Shown here piece by piece: positions 43,882 through 54,304 of a stretch of DNA of 64,000 nucleotides. Below the pieces are notes generated by a model. The model worked only from the letters and a program-made list of their open reading frames with translations, was not told the origin of the DNA and did not search any database. The DNA comes from Shewanella piezotolerans WP3 (GTDB lineage Bacteria > Pseudomonadota > Gammaproteobacteria > Enterobacterales > Shewanellaceae): NCBI RefSeq assembly GCF_000014885.1, contig NC_011566.1, positions 5,020,501-5,084,500 of the forward strand, given 5' to 3'. A program made the position numbers and the translations under genes. Position 1 is the stretch's first letter; each line of letters begins with the position of its first letter.

Positions 43882-43909
43882 AAAAAACGCGACCTCAGGG
43901 CCGCGTTTT
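43882..43909. terminator. Bidirectional terminator, MATE gene / nfuA
   Basis: AAAACGCG pairs with CGCGTTTT around ACCTCAGGGC, between convergent genes. Confidence 0.82.
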
Positions 43910-43926
43910 CTCTACTGATTCACTAC

Positions 43927-44505
43927 TTACTGGTAAGAGTGATCACCATGTTGGTGCTCAGTTACGTCTTTAACGCCAGTCAATTCACCAGGGAACATAT
44001 CAAGCAGCTGCTTTTCGATTCCATCTTTGAGTGTCACATCAACCATAGAGCAACCATTACAACCGCCACCAAACTGCAATACGGCGATGCCATCTTCAGT
44101 AATTTCTACCAACATGATGTTACCACCATGGCTTGCTAGCTGTGGGTTGATCTCTGACTGAATAACATACTCTATACGCTCAACCAATGGCGCATCACCA
44201 GACACTTTGCGCATCTTAGCATTTGGGGCTTTAAGCGTTAGCTGTGAACCTAACTGGTCAGTGACAAAATCGATAGTAGCTTCTTCAAGAAAAGGAGCAC
44301 TCTTCTCGTCAACCATGGCATTAAAGCCATTAAACTCAAGTTCGGTGTCATCTGCTTCAACAGCATCTGGTGGACAGTAAGAAACACCACACTCAGCCTG
44401 CGCTGTGCCAGGGCTGATAACAAAGACTCGAATGTGAGTTCCTTCAGGCTGATCTGATAACAAATTAACAAAATGCGCCTGAGCGGTTTCGGAAATGGTA
44501 ATCAT
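43927..44505 (-). CDS. nfuA: NfuA, Fe-S cluster carrier
   Basis: Delivers [4Fe-4S] clusters to apo-proteins. 192 residues: degenerate A-type N-domain and a C-terminal Nfu domain with the cluster-binding CNGC in FGGGCNGCSMVDVTLKDG. Its neighbours comF and bioH lie 3 kb away with an M14 peptidase in between; in E. coli the three are adjacent. Confidence 0.95.
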   Translation of the reverse strand: MITISETAQAHFVNLLSDQPEGTHIRVFVISPGTAQAECGVSYCPPDAVEADDTELEFNGFNAMVDEKSAPFLEEATIDFVTDQLGSQLTLKAPNAKMRKVSGDAPLVERIEYVIQSEINPQLASHGGNIMLVEITEDGIAVLQFGGGCNGCSMVDVTLKDGIEKQLLDMFPGELTGVKDVTEHQHGDHSYQ

Positions 44506-44704
44506 GAAAACATAGCTCCGTCAGGGATAAACCTGAGTGTTTTAGTAAGAATTAGCCCTATAATACTCTTACTGCGCCACGCTTTGTAGCCCTTAATGCT
44601 CGCACAAAGTGAATTAACGCAGTTCTGATCACATTTTTTTATCTCTACTTGCTGTGGTTTTGTCACTGCTGAGCTGGTAATTTAAGCGTAATACTATAAA
44701 TATA

Positions 44705-47257
44705 ATGAACATTTCGATGCTGAAAACTGCTGTTACCTTTATATTCGTTTTTTTGATATTGCTCTCTGTTTCCGCTGAGGCAAAAAAGACCCGACTGACT
44801 GATAATCCCCTTTATGGAGTGACCACCACCAGTCCTGAAGAGTTTCTTGGCTACCCGCTTGGGCAGCATCTACTGCGTCATGATCAAGTCAACTACTACC
44901 TAAAAGAGATAGCACAGCAGAACCCAAGAGTATCGTTAGAAAATACTGGCATCAGCCATGAAGGACGTCAGCAGCTTACAGCAGTCATTACCTCAGCCAA
45001 TAATCAACAACAACTAGATGAAATACTAAAACAACGTCAGCAAGTTAAGTATCTTGGCGAACAGTCAGGCCCAATTGTTATTTGGCTGGCCTATTCAATA
45101 CATGGCGATGAGGCCAGTGGTGCCCATGCAGCACTAAAACTGAGCCACATGCTGGCAACCAGTGAAGACAAATGGGTTACTAATCTACTGGAAAATGCAG
45201 TAGTACTTATCACCCCAAGCCAAAATCCTGATGGCATGGATAGGTTTTCAACTTGGGCCAATGGTTATGCAGGCAAAGTCGCGGTCAGCGATCCAAACCA
45301 CAAAGAACATAAACAAGGCTGGCCAAGCGGCAGAAGTAACCATTATTTAGCAGACTTAAATAGAGACTGGTTGTTTCTCAGACACCCCGAGTCTCAAGGA
45401 AGAGTTGCACTCTTTCACCGCTGGCAGCCGCATTACGTCGGTGATTTTCACGAGATGGGTCACAACCAAACTTACTTTTTCCAGCCTGGTGTGCCTGAGC
45501 GCACTCACCCACTAACACCAGCAGCAAATCAAAAATTGACGGTGAAGCTAGCAGCATATCACCAAGCTGCACTAGATGATAAAAAACAGAGCTATTTTAG
45601 CCAGCAACTTTTTGATGACTTTTTTTACGGCAAAGGCTCGACCTATCCCGATATCAATGGTGCAATTGGCGTGTTGTTTGAACAAGCTAGTGCCCGCGGT
45701 CAGCAGCAGGATTCAAGTAATGGTATGGTTCGTTTTGATGAAGCAATAGATAATCAGTACGCGACCTCTATTTCAAGCTTAAAAGGTGCATTAGCCCTCA
45801 AGTCGGAGCTGCAAGATTACCAAGCTGAGTTCTTCAGCAATAAGCATCAAAAACCGAAGAAAAAGAAACCTCGTCAATCTGGACGTTTAATCTCTACAGC
45901 CAATGATAATCAACGTATTAAGCAGCTAACGGCACTGTTATCACAGCACCAAATTGAGTATTACTATCTGACCAATCCACTCACTCAAGGCGGTGGATCA
46001 TTTGATGTAGACAGTAGTATTTTTGTACCAGACCAGCAAGCCCAAAGTTCATTATTAACAGCGCTATTTGATAATAGAACGGAATTTAACGATCCGACTT
46101 TTTATGACGTCTCGACTTGGAATTTACAGCACGCTTTAAACTTAACCATACGGCAAAATGTAAAGCTAGAGCTAAGCGTATTGAGCCAGACAGCACCAAA
46201 GTTTAAACAGTCTAAATGGTCACCTAAAGCCGTCGCTCTGCTAATTGATTGGCGCCAAAACCAAGCTGCACCCGCATTGCAGCAGCTGCTTAATCAAGGT
46301 GTCATGGTCAAATTTGCTGCCAAGCCGTTTACGATAAAAAGCAATAATCGCCAATTAGACTTCCCTGCTGGTACCTTGCAAATACCTTTGAAACAAGATG
46401 GCCACTCTGCCAGTGAACTGAATAAAATGCTACTTAAACTCAGCCAACAGATGCAACTGGAAATTACCGCTGCAAACTCCAGCAGTTCAGTTAATGGCAT
46501 CGACTTAGGCAGCCCAGATTTTAAAGTTGTCCGCCCACTCAAGCCGCTCATTATTAGCGGAAAAGGGACTTCTATACCCGAAGTTGGTCAGATTTGGTAT
46601 TACTTGGACTCACAACTTAAAGTACCAACAACGTTAGTCGACATTAACGATTTAAACGCAATCAAACTCAGCAGCTATAGCCATATTATTCTTGCTGGCG
46701 GCAGTTACACTAGCCTAGATGATAAATTCGCTCGAAAGCTAGGTCCGTTTACCGCCGATGGTGGTGTAGTGATCGCACAAAAAGGCGCATTGAGTTGGCT
46801 CAATAAAGCCAACTTTCTCAAGACTAGCCTCAGGGGCGAACGTTTTTATAAGCAGCTCTTTAATGGTGCAGGTCTTACATTCGATAAGAAATCCTCCTTT
46901 AGTGCCAGGCAAGAGATTGGTGGCGCTATTGTTGAGTTAAAGCTGGATAAAAGCCATCCAATGAACTTTGGCATTACCGGCAATCGTTTAGCGGTAATGA
47001 AAAACAAAGCACTCGGTTTTGCGCAAGCAAGCAATGACTTCAGTGTCGCAGCAAGCTACTCCTCACAGCCACTATTAAGCGGTTATATGGCGCAGGAGTA
47101 TCAGAGTAGTTTTGCGAGTTCACCGGCGATTGTCGTTGAGTCTAGAGGTAAAGGCGCGGTCGTAGCATTAACTGATAACCTATTGTTTAGGAATATCTGG
47201 CTCGGCTCAGAAAAACTTTACGCCAATGCACTCTACTTTATTCCGGCGCTTCATTAG
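44705..47257 (+). CDS. M14-family zinc carboxypeptidase, secreted
   Basis: 850 residues with a signal peptide (SVSAEA cleavage near residue 26). The M14 zinc site is visible: SIHGDEASG (HxxE) near residue 137 and the distal His in VGDFHEMGHN near 249. The C-terminal half contains a second domain rich in beta structure and a region HIILAGGSYTSLDD that resembles a glutamine amidotransferase-like fold. Large proteins of this kind are common in Shewanella as exported peptidases. A Lys-rich stretch KPKKKKPR interrupts residues 383-392. Confidence 0.87.
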   Translation: MNISMLKTAVTFIFVFLILLSVSAEAKKTRLTDNPLYGVTTTSPEEFLGYPLGQHLLRHDQVNYYLKEIAQQNPRVSLENTGISHEGRQQLTAVITSANNQQQLDEILKQRQQVKYLGEQSGPIVIWLAYSIHGDEASGAHAALKLSHMLATSEDKWVTNLLENAVVLITPSQNPDGMDRFSTWANGYAGKVAVSDPNHKEHKQGWPSGRSNHYLADLNRDWLFLRHPESQGRVALFHRWQPHYVGDFHEMGHNQTYFFQPGVPERTHPLTPAANQKLTVKLAAYHQAALDDKKQSYFSQQLFDDFFYGKGSTYPDINGAIGVLFEQASARGQQQDSSNGMVRFDEAIDNQYATSISSLKGALALKSELQDYQAEFFSNKHQKPKKKKPRQSGRLISTANDNQRIKQLTALLSQHQIEYYYLTNPLTQGGGSFDVDSSIFVPDQQAQSSLLTALFDNRTEFNDPTFYDVSTWNLQHALNLTIRQNVKLELSVLSQTAPKFKQSKWSPKAVALLIDWRQNQAAPALQQLLNQGVMVKFAAKPFTIKSNNRQLDFPAGTLQIPLKQDGHSASELNKMLLKLSQQMQLEITAANSSSSVNGIDLGSPDFKVVRPLKPLIISGKGTSIPEVGQIWYYLDSQLKVPTTLVDINDLNAIKLSSYSHIILAGGSYTSLDDKFARKLGPFTADGGVVIAQKGALSWLNKANFLKTSLRGERFYKQLFNGAGLTFDKKSSFSARQEIGGAIVELKLDKSHPMNFGITGNRLAVMKNKALGFAQASNDFSVAASYSSQPLLSGYMAQEYQSSFASSPAIVVESRGKGAVVALTDNLLFRNIWLGSEKLYANALYFIPALH

Positions 47258-47271
47258 CCGTTGCCACTGTT

Positions 47272-47955
47272 TTAATTGAGCCCAGGCGCCTCAGCTCTTG
47301 CGAGGCACCAGACTTGCGCATCGATATATTGCTTAGATAACAGCTTGGAGATTTCTGAAACTGTAGTGCCAGTAGTGACGACATCATCAACGATGGCGAC
47401 TCGCTGCTGGCTAATATCAGCGATTAAAGCAAAGGCATTAAGCAGGTTTTTTCGGCGCAGAGTGCCCGATAGTCCAGCCTGAGACAAAGTGTTCGCTTGC
47501 CTAATAATGACATCATCAAGTAACGGCAGTTGTAACTTTTTTGACAGTGTTTTTGCAATCAACCAAGCTTGGTTAAAACCTCGCTTTCTTAGTCGCTTAG
47601 GATGTAATGGCACAGCGATAATTGCTTGCGGCATTTTTATAAAGCCTTGCTTAACTAAAAAATGTAACCGACAAATAAGCGTATCCACCATCACCTCAAT
47701 GACCGCAAACTGAGCCTGATATTTTATCTGCCCCACCCAATGTCCTAGACCATCATGATAGCGACAAGCCGCGATCACCTTTAAATGACAGCTCTGCTGA
47801 CACCTACCACAGTATTCGGCCAGCAAAAGCATCTCCTTACCGCAGCCTAAGCAAACAGGAACATGATAGATAGAGGCGTTTAAACAAACAGTACAAATAC
47901 CAGTTTGATTCGATAAAATCTGTTGATGGCACATTAGGCAGCGATTGGGTAACAT
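47272..47955 (-). CDS. comF: ComF-family phosphoribosyltransferase-like protein (GntX)
   Basis: 227 residues with zinc-finger-like Cys pairs CLMC, CTVC, CLGC and CGRC, then a phosphoribosyltransferase domain with VAIVDDVVTTGTTVSE as PRPP loop. ComF/GntX proteins are linked to DNA uptake in competent species; biochemical role unresolved. It is divergent from bioH with 84 bp between, the usual arrangement. Confidence 0.92.
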   Translation of the reverse strand: MLPNRCLMCHQQILSNQTGICTVCLNASIYHVPVCLGCGKEMLLLAEYCGRCQQSCHLKVIAACRYHDGLGHWVGQIKYQAQFAVIEVMVDTLICRLHFLVKQGFIKMPQAIIAVPLHPKRLRKRGFNQAWLIAKTLSKKLQLPLLDDVIIRQANTLSQAGLSGTLRRKNLLNAFALIADISQQRVAIVDDVVTTGTTVSEISKLLSKQYIDAQVWCLARAEAPGLN

Positions 47956-48039
47956 AGCCGCGAGCCATCGCTGTATGGCTGGTTGAGTAATAATGAAATT
48001 CCTTTTTCATATTTTAAATCAAATTGACAGGATCGAAAC

Positions 48040-48825
48040 GTGAGTCAAACTAAGTTACATGTTAAATCTGTCGGTCAAGGTATCGATGTTGTGATGCTGC
48101 ATGGCTGGGGTGTGAATAGCGCCGTATTTAACGCTTTGCCTGACATGTTACCTGAGTATAGGTTTCACTTTGTCGATCTGCCTGGTTTTGGTGATAGCCC
48201 AGTCATTAACGGTGAAATAGACGACTGGCTTGCGGCGATCATTGACAGCGTGCCGCAACCAGCTATTTGGATCGGTTGGTCACTAGGAGGGTTAATTGCC
48301 TCATTAGCTGCAATTAAGTACCCACAGTATGTCAGCCGCTTATGTACGATTGCCTCATCTCCCTGTTTTATGGCACGTGAAGAGGAGTCTTGGCCGGGGA
48401 TCCCTTCTAGCGTTCTGGCGCAGTTTGCTAGCCAGTTGCAGCAAGATCTCAATAAGACCATCGAACGTTTTCTTGCCATTCAAGCTATGGGCAGCCAAAC
48501 CGCCAAAGGCGATATTAAACAGCTACGAGAGTGGGTATTAGCCAAGCCTCAGGCGCAATTTCCAGCACTGCAACAGGGCTTGTCGATGCTAGCTAACGTC
48601 GATATCAGAGAACAAACTACCAATATAAAGCAACCCTGGCTGAGGCTGTGGGGCAAGCTTGACGGACTGGTTCCTCGCAAAGTAATACAACTGATGCCAG
48701 TGATGGAAAATACTCAAGACACCATGCTGGCAAAAGCATCTCATGCACCATTTATCAGCCACACTGAAGAATTTGTTACCAAGCTGGAAGAGTGGCTTAA
48801 AAGCACAACTTATCAACACACTTAA
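48040..48825 (+). CDS. bioH: BioH, pimeloyl-ACP methyl ester esterase
   Basis: Releases pimeloyl-ACP for biotin synthesis. 261 residues with LHGWGVNS, nucleophile elbow IGWSLGGL (Ser about 82) and the C-terminal KASHAPFISHTEEF His. It starts at GTG 48040 behind AGGA. The comF neighbourhood separates it from MenH. Confidence 0.93.
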   Translation: MSQTKLHVKSVGQGIDVVMLHGWGVNSAVFNALPDMLPEYRFHFVDLPGFGDSPVINGEIDDWLAAIIDSVPQPAIWIGWSLGGLIASLAAIKYPQYVSRLCTIASSPCFMAREEESWPGIPSSVLAQFASQLQQDLNKTIERFLAIQAMGSQTAKGDIKQLREWVLAKPQAQFPALQQGLSMLANVDIREQTTNIKQPWLRLWGKLDGLVPRKVIQLMPVMENTQDTMLAKASHAPFISHTEEFVTKLEEWLKSTTYQHT

Positions 48826-48894
48826 GAGCAAAACAGCTTTATTATTAGGTCGACATTGGTTAACATTTAACCATGACTTGAAATGGAATTGTCT

Positions 48895-49383
48895 ATGCTG
48901 GTTGTTACCAATTATCCTAATGTGCCAATCTCTACCTCTAACGTAGCGACTGATTCTGCGCGCACGGATAATCAACAGCGTCCACCAGTATTACCTCCAC
49001 CACAAGCCAATAAAGGTCATGAAGAGCGAGCCTTTAACCCACAACATGAACGTACCGCTGAGCAAGCTCAAGCGCAGGCGAAACTGCGTGGTTCAGTACA
49101 GGATAAACAGCAAGGTGGTTCGCAACAAGACCAGTCTCAGCAAGAGCAGCAAAAGCGTCCGCCAGCACTCGATTTAAAGCAGTTATTTAGCTACCGTTCG
49201 CCGCTAAAACGCAGTGATATCAAACTTCCCAATCAGCCACAAGAGAAACAAGAAACGGCAGAAAGTAAACATTTACCAAATGAAACACTACAGTTCTACC
49301 GCGCCTTTGGTGCACATATAGAGGCATTTTATCAAACTCGGGCTCAGCCAAAATCTGAGCCCGATATGCTGACGACTGTATAA
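48895..49383 (+). CDS. Gln/Pro-rich low-complexity protein
   Basis: 162 residues (or 166 from ATG 48883). After MLVVTNYPNVPISTSNV the chain is Gln, Pro, Arg and Ala rich and likely disordered (RPPVLPPPQANK, AEQAQAQAKLRG, QQDQSQQEQQKRPP), followed by a short ordered end containing LQFYRAFGAHIEAFYQTR. No signal peptide. I know of no function; it lies 57-70 bp after bioH and may be co-transcribed. Confidence 0.65.
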   Translation: MLVVTNYPNVPISTSNVATDSARTDNQQRPPVLPPPQANKGHEERAFNPQHERTAEQAQAQAKLRGSVQDKQQGGSQQDQSQQEQQKRPPALDLKQLFSYRSPLKRSDIKLPNQPQEKQETAESKHLPNETLQFYRAFGAHIEAFYQTRAQPKSEPDMLTTV

Positions 49384-49385
49384 GA

Positions 49386-51332
49386 TTACAACTTCTTATC
49401 GCTATACAATCCATGCTGGTAAGCCATACTGCCCCATAGCGCCCACCCCAAAGCCGTTTCTTTCATCTCATCGGGTTGAGTTTTAGGATGAAGCTTTTCA
49501 GCATCCACATCGTAAACAAAGCCTGCTGCTGGCTTTTCAGGGCGCAAAATCACCACGTCGTCACCACGAAGGTAAGCCATGTTTTTGTTGTACTGCATTA
49601 ATGCACGTCCAGGCCAATCATCAGGAGTCTTAGTCAAATCACGCCCTAACATCGGATAGTTGTCACTTACGCCCATCAAAGATAGCAGAGTCGGTCCCAA
49701 GTCTATCTGACTCGTGACACGGGTATCCAGCTTAGGCTCTATGCCCTCTCCCAAAATAAGACCCGGTATACGGAATCTAGAAATAGGCACCAATTCTGCG
49801 CCACCAACTCGGCTATCATGGTCTGCCACAACAACAAAAATAGTGTCTTTCCAGTAATCTGATTGTTTGGCTTTTTTGAAAAACTCTCCCACGGCATAAT
49901 CGGCATATTTGACCGCATTATTCACTGTTTGCTTTGGTTGCTCATACAGTTCAATTCTGCCATCTGGAAACTCAAATGGATCGTGGTTACTCGAGCTAAA
50001 GACTAAACTGAAGAAGGGTTGTCCCTCTTTATGCAGTCGTTCAAATTCATCGTTAGCGCGATACATTAAGTCTTCATCAGATGCGCCCCAAGAACCAACA
50101 AAATTGGGATTGCTGTAGTCCGATTCATCAACAATATCACTAAAGCCATTACCTAAGAAAAAGCTGCGCATATTGTCGAAATGACTTTCACCGCCATAAA
50201 TAAACTGATTGCGGTAACCATGTTCCTTTAACAATGAAGCTAAGGTAAAGAAACCAGTTTGGCTACGTCCTAGCTTGACCACTGAGCGAGCTGGAGTAGG
50301 TGTAAAACCTGTCACTACCGCCTCAATACCACGAACAGAACGAGTTCCGGTGGCATACATACGTTCAAATGACCACGCCTCTTTCGATAGCTCATCAATG
50401 TTAGGTGTTAATGGTAAACCACCTAAACTACCGACAAATCGAGCACCAAGGCTTTCTTGCAGAATAATGACCAAGTTTTTCGGCTTACCTTGATAGCTTG
50501 CAGTGTTGCTAGAGATACTCGGGTAATCATTAGACAAGAAATCAGAGAGCGGTCTACCGCTTTCACGTCGAATAATATTAACCACTTCATCTTTAGGCAT
50601 TTTGCCGTATATCTTGGCAGCATCGGCTTCATTGCCCATTTGCTTTATAGCAAACACCAAAGAGTAAGCAGAGTTAGTCACTAATGAGTTGACTAGAGGG
50701 TCACTCGAAAAAGCAACAAGTGAAGGGTTAAGTGGACGATGTCCCAGACTTGAACGCGCACCTAAAAGCGCGATACCTATCACTAACACGCCCAATACTG
50801 GACGCCAATACCAACGAGGATATGTTTGCTTTTGGTTTATTAGGTAACCACTCAGTTTCCAACCACCAAAAATCACAGCACCACTAATGAGCGCAGATAA
50901 GATCAATTCAAACTTTCTACCCGCCCAAAGCATTGAAAACACTTCTTTAGGGTAAATCAAGTATTCGACATATAACCTATTAGGTCTAACACCATATTCG
51001 GCAATAAATGAAGGTGTTGATATTTCAAGGAAGACTAAAGTGAGTAAGCCAAGCGTCAGCCAAACACGTAATATTTTGTTCCAGAGCTGACCAACCAAAT
51101 GCTCGCCAGAAAAAATAGCGGTACCGAGTGCCGCGGCGCCCCAAAGCCAACACATAGTCGCAAAATCGACGCGTAAGCCCTGTAGCAATAAATGTGACCA
51201 ACCCGCAGCAATATCTACACGATCAAACTGCCAAATCGCCAACCCTAGTCGACTGAGCATAATGATCACTAACGAGATAGCGGCAAAGATTATAATTGGG
51301 CGAAACGGCCCTAAAGTATGTGAACGAGTCAA
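49386..51332 (-). CDS. LTA-synthase-like membrane sulfatase
   Basis: 648 residues with five N-terminal helices and a C-terminal sulfatase-superfamily domain (about 265-600). Motifs: IILQESLGARFVGSLGG, the nucleophile region YATGTRSVRGIEAVVTG, YGGESHFDNMRSFFLGNGF and VVADHDSRVGG with metal ligands. In Gram-negatives such proteins transfer phosphoglycerol or phosphoethanolamine to glycans; the specific acceptor is not determined. The last codons abut the Gln-rich gene convergently. Confidence 0.87.
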   Translation of the reverse strand: MTRSHTLGPFRPIIIFAAISLVIIMLSRLGLAIWQFDRVDIAAGWSHLLLQGLRVDFATMCWLWGAAALGTAIFSGEHLVGQLWNKILRVWLTLGLLTLVFLEISTPSFIAEYGVRPNRLYVEYLIYPKEVFSMLWAGRKFELILSALISGAVIFGGWKLSGYLINQKQTYPRWYWRPVLGVLVIGIALLGARSSLGHRPLNPSLVAFSSDPLVNSLVTNSAYSLVFAIKQMGNEADAAKIYGKMPKDEVVNIIRRESGRPLSDFLSNDYPSISSNTASYQGKPKNLVIILQESLGARFVGSLGGLPLTPNIDELSKEAWSFERMYATGTRSVRGIEAVVTGFTPTPARSVVKLGRSQTGFFTLASLLKEHGYRNQFIYGGESHFDNMRSFFLGNGFSDIVDESDYSNPNFVGSWGASDEDLMYRANDEFERLHKEGQPFFSLVFSSSNHDPFEFPDGRIELYEQPKQTVNNAVKYADYAVGEFFKKAKQSDYWKDTIFVVVADHDSRVGGAELVPISRFRIPGLILGEGIEPKLDTRVTSQIDLGPTLLSLMGVSDNYPMLGRDLTKTPDDWPGRALMQYNKNMAYLRGDDVVILRPEKPAAGFVYDVDAEKLHPKTQPDEMKETALGWALWGSMAYQHGLYSDKKL

Positions 51333-51681
51333 AATGGTAATCCTAATTTATTTTGTTAACGCTTTCTATGAAGCGTTTTCCAATTAGTTCTGACCTCCAT
51401 GTCGCCAATAAGTTTCAATTTTAAAGCGGGATATAACATATCCTTTACTAGGTTATATTCAAGCTATTTAAACGTTATCGCTCAGTTACAGGCATTTTAA
51501 CTAACATAGCGCACATTTTTGCCCCCATTAACCTATAAGATTTGCTCGCTCAGCGAGAGTCTAGCGGTTTTGGGAAGTGAGTAGAGAGCATAGTGAAACT
51601 CGAAGAGCTGATATAAATTGAGCACAAAAAAGCCCCAACAGAGATCACACCTGTTGAGGCTTATAACTGATAATTTGTGGG
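51333..51681. other. Intergenic region between tex and the sulfatase gene
   Basis: 350 bases with the tex terminator at 51625 and presumably the sulfatase promoter (both genes are on the minus strand). No gene seen. Confidence 0.6.
51625..51660 (-). terminator. Terminator of tex
   Basis: On the minus strand GCCTCAACAG pairs with CTGTTGGGGC (one G-U), followed by TTTTTTG. Confidence 0.87.
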
Positions 51682-54015
51682 TTACTTTTTCAGTTTGGCA
51701 AACGCATCAGCAAAAGCATTACCCATCGCTGCGTTGGCAGGTTGCTTTGGCTTAGCTTTGTTATGAGACTGTGGTTTCGCCCCTTTATGCTTAGCTGCAT
51801 TATTTGAAGGACGCGGCGCTGTTTTTGGTGCCTCGCCTGCTTTATCAGTCAAGCGCATGCTCAGGCCAATACGACGCCTTTCAGCGTCTACTTCCATCAC
51901 TTTTACTTTGACTATATCGCCGGCTTTAACCACTTTGTGCGGATCATCGATAAACTTGTCTGTCATCGAGGATATATGCACTAATCCATCTTGATGTACG
52001 CCCACATCAACAAAGGCGCCAAAATTAGTCACATTGGTGACCACACCTTCTAAGATCATGTCAGGCTTAAGGTCGTTGATCTGCTCAACCCCCTCTTTAA
52101 AGGTCGCCGTTTTAAATTCACCACGTGGATCACGTCCTGGCTTATCAAGCTCCGCCAAAATGTCGGTTACAGTTGGCAGACCAAAATCACTAGTGATAAA
52201 GTCTTTAGCATCGATGCTGGTTAACAGCTCGCTATTACCGACTAAGCTGGCAACTGATTGTTGCTTTGCACTAGCGATAGTTTCAACCAATGAATAGGCT
52301 TCAGGGTGGACAGATGATGCATCTAATGGGTTTTCCGCATCGCTGATCCGCAAGAATCCTGCTGCTTGCTCATATGCTTTTGGCCCTAAACGCGCAACCT
52401 TAAGCAATGATTTACGATTGGTAAATCGGCCCTGTTCATCACGGTGAGCCACAATATTTCGCGCCAAGGTTTTATTAAGCCCTGCCACTTGCGCCAACAG
52501 TGCAGCCGATGCCATATTCACATCAACTCCCACACCATTCACACAATCTTCAACCACAGCTTCAAGCGAAGTAGAAAGCATGCTTTGGCTAACATCATGT
52601 TGATACTGACCAACACCAATCGCTTTAGGTTCAATTTTGACTAACTCTGCCAATGGATCTTGTAAACGGCGCGCAATGGATACTGCACCGCGAATAGAAA
52701 CATCAATATCAGGAAACTCTTCAGAGGCCAGTTCAGAAGCGGAATACACAGATGCGCCCGCCTCACTCACCATCACTTTGGTCAAGCTTGGCAGCTCCGT
52801 TTTAACCATAGTGATCAATTCAGCGGCTAACTTGTCTGTTTCACGCGATGCCGTGCCATTACCAACCGCAATAAGTTCAACTTTGTGCATTTTAGCCAAA
52901 TTAGCCAAGGTTCTAACAGACTTATCCCATTGCTTTTGTGGAGCATGAGGGAAGATAGTGGTGTGTGCCACTAGCTTGCCAGTGTTATTTACAATGGCCA
53001 CTTTGACGCCGCTTCGCAGCCCAGGGTCTAACCCCAATGTGGCTTTAGCACCCGCAGGAGCCGCCATCAGCAGGTCGCCTAAGTTACGCGCAAATACATT
53101 AATCGCTTCGCCTTCTGCATCATCTCGCATACGGCCAAAAAACTCAGTTTCCATCTGTAGTGCGATTTTGACTCGCCAAGTAGCGCTCACTACCGTCTTT
53201 AACCATTGATCAACCACACTGTCTTTTAGACCCAGTTTGAAGTGCTCAGCAATAATCACTTCACAGTAGCTAGCTTGTTTCGCTTCGTTGGTAGGATCAG
53301 CATTGATACTTAAGCTCAACATACCTTCATTACGGCCGCGCAACATAGCGAGAGCACGATGTGATGGCACCTTAGTTAGCTTTTCTGAGTGCTCAAAGTA
53401 ATCTCTAAACTTGGCACCCTCTTTCTCTTTACCTTTAGCCATGCGGCTTTCAAGCACTGCATTTTGCTTAACGTGGGTACGGATCTTTTGCAGTAACTCA
53501 GCATCTTCGGCAAAACGCTCCATTAAGATAAAACGTGCACCGTCTAATACTGATTTGCTATCGGTAAAACCTGCATCAGCATTAATAAACTCCGCCGCTT
53601 TTACTTCGCAATCGGCACCGCGATTAGCAAGTAAGAAATCTGCTAATGGTTCTATCCCCGCTTCAATAGCTATCAAGCCTTTGGTGCGACGTTTAGGCTT
53701 ATAAGGCAGGTAGAGATCTTCTAAGCGGGTTTTACTATCTGCGGCATTTATTGCAGCTTTCAGCTCAGGAGTTAACTTACTCTGGGCTTCAATGCTCGAT
53801 AAAATTACGTTACGACGCTCATTGAGATCACGTAAGTAACCAAGACGACTGTTCAATGTACGCAGCTGCGCATCATCAAGTCCACACGTTGCTTCTTTAC
53901 GGTAGCGAGCAATAAACGGAACGGTCGCACCGTCATCCAATAACGTAATCGTATCGTTAACTTGCTGAAGACGGACGTTTAATTCTTCAGCAATAAGCTG
54001 TGCAATGTTTTGCAT
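51682..54015 (-). CDS. tex: Tex, S1-domain transcription accessory protein
   Basis: RNA-binding protein of about 777 residues found in most bacteria. Domains in order: N-terminal helical part, YqgF-like fold with LGLDPGLRSGVKVAIV, HhH repeats (QVAGLNKTLARNIVAHRDE, LPKV-like and FLRIS), and a C-terminal S1 domain (ILEGVVTNVTNFGAFVDVG, HQDGLVHISSM). A basic, low-complexity tail follows. An intrinsic terminator lies just past the stop. Confidence 0.95.
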   Translation of the reverse strand: MQNIAQLIAEELNVRLQQVNDTITLLDDGATVPFIARYRKEATCGLDDAQLRTLNSRLGYLRDLNERRNVILSSIEAQSKLTPELKAAINAADSKTRLEDLYLPYKPKRRTKGLIAIEAGIEPLADFLLANRGADCEVKAAEFINADAGFTDSKSVLDGARFILMERFAEDAELLQKIRTHVKQNAVLESRMAKGKEKEGAKFRDYFEHSEKLTKVPSHRALAMLRGRNEGMLSLSINADPTNEAKQASYCEVIIAEHFKLGLKDSVVDQWLKTVVSATWRVKIALQMETEFFGRMRDDAEGEAINVFARNLGDLLMAAPAGAKATLGLDPGLRSGVKVAIVNNTGKLVAHTTIFPHAPQKQWDKSVRTLANLAKMHKVELIAVGNGTASRETDKLAAELITMVKTELPSLTKVMVSEAGASVYSASELASEEFPDIDVSIRGAVSIARRLQDPLAELVKIEPKAIGVGQYQHDVSQSMLSTSLEAVVEDCVNGVGVDVNMASAALLAQVAGLNKTLARNIVAHRDEQGRFTNRKSLLKVARLGPKAYEQAAGFLRISDAENPLDASSVHPEAYSLVETIASAKQQSVASLVGNSELLTSIDAKDFITSDFGLPTVTDILAELDKPGRDPRGEFKTATFKEGVEQINDLKPDMILEGVVTNVTNFGAFVDVGVHQDGLVHISSMTDKFIDDPHKVVKAGDIVKVKVMEVDAERRRIGLSMRLTDKAGEAPKTAPRPSNNAAKHKGAKPQSHNKAKPKQPANAAMGNAFADAFAKLKK

Positions 54016-54304
54016 ATATAAAGTAATGCCAAATAGATAATATTGCGCTCAAGATACCACAGCTAAGCAGCAATTTTAATGTCGTCACCCGCGGTTTTGA
54101 CGCTGAAAAATGGAATTTGCTAATTTAATTGATTTAAAATAGTCCTTAAGTAACAGCACACTGTCATTGATTCATGAAAAATAGTAGTAATAAACACTGT
54201 ATCCATGGTTAAACTTGACCATTACTCTTGCTGCTTAGTTTCTATTAGTACCCTTGCTTTAACTCCCTTATACTGCTGATAAAACCGACAAAAAAATCAG
54301 ACTA
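54016..54304. promoter_or_regulatory. Divergent promoter region tex / CadC-like gene
   Basis: 289 bases between divergent starts, AT-rich towards 54290. No operator could be picked out by eye. Confidence 0.45.
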
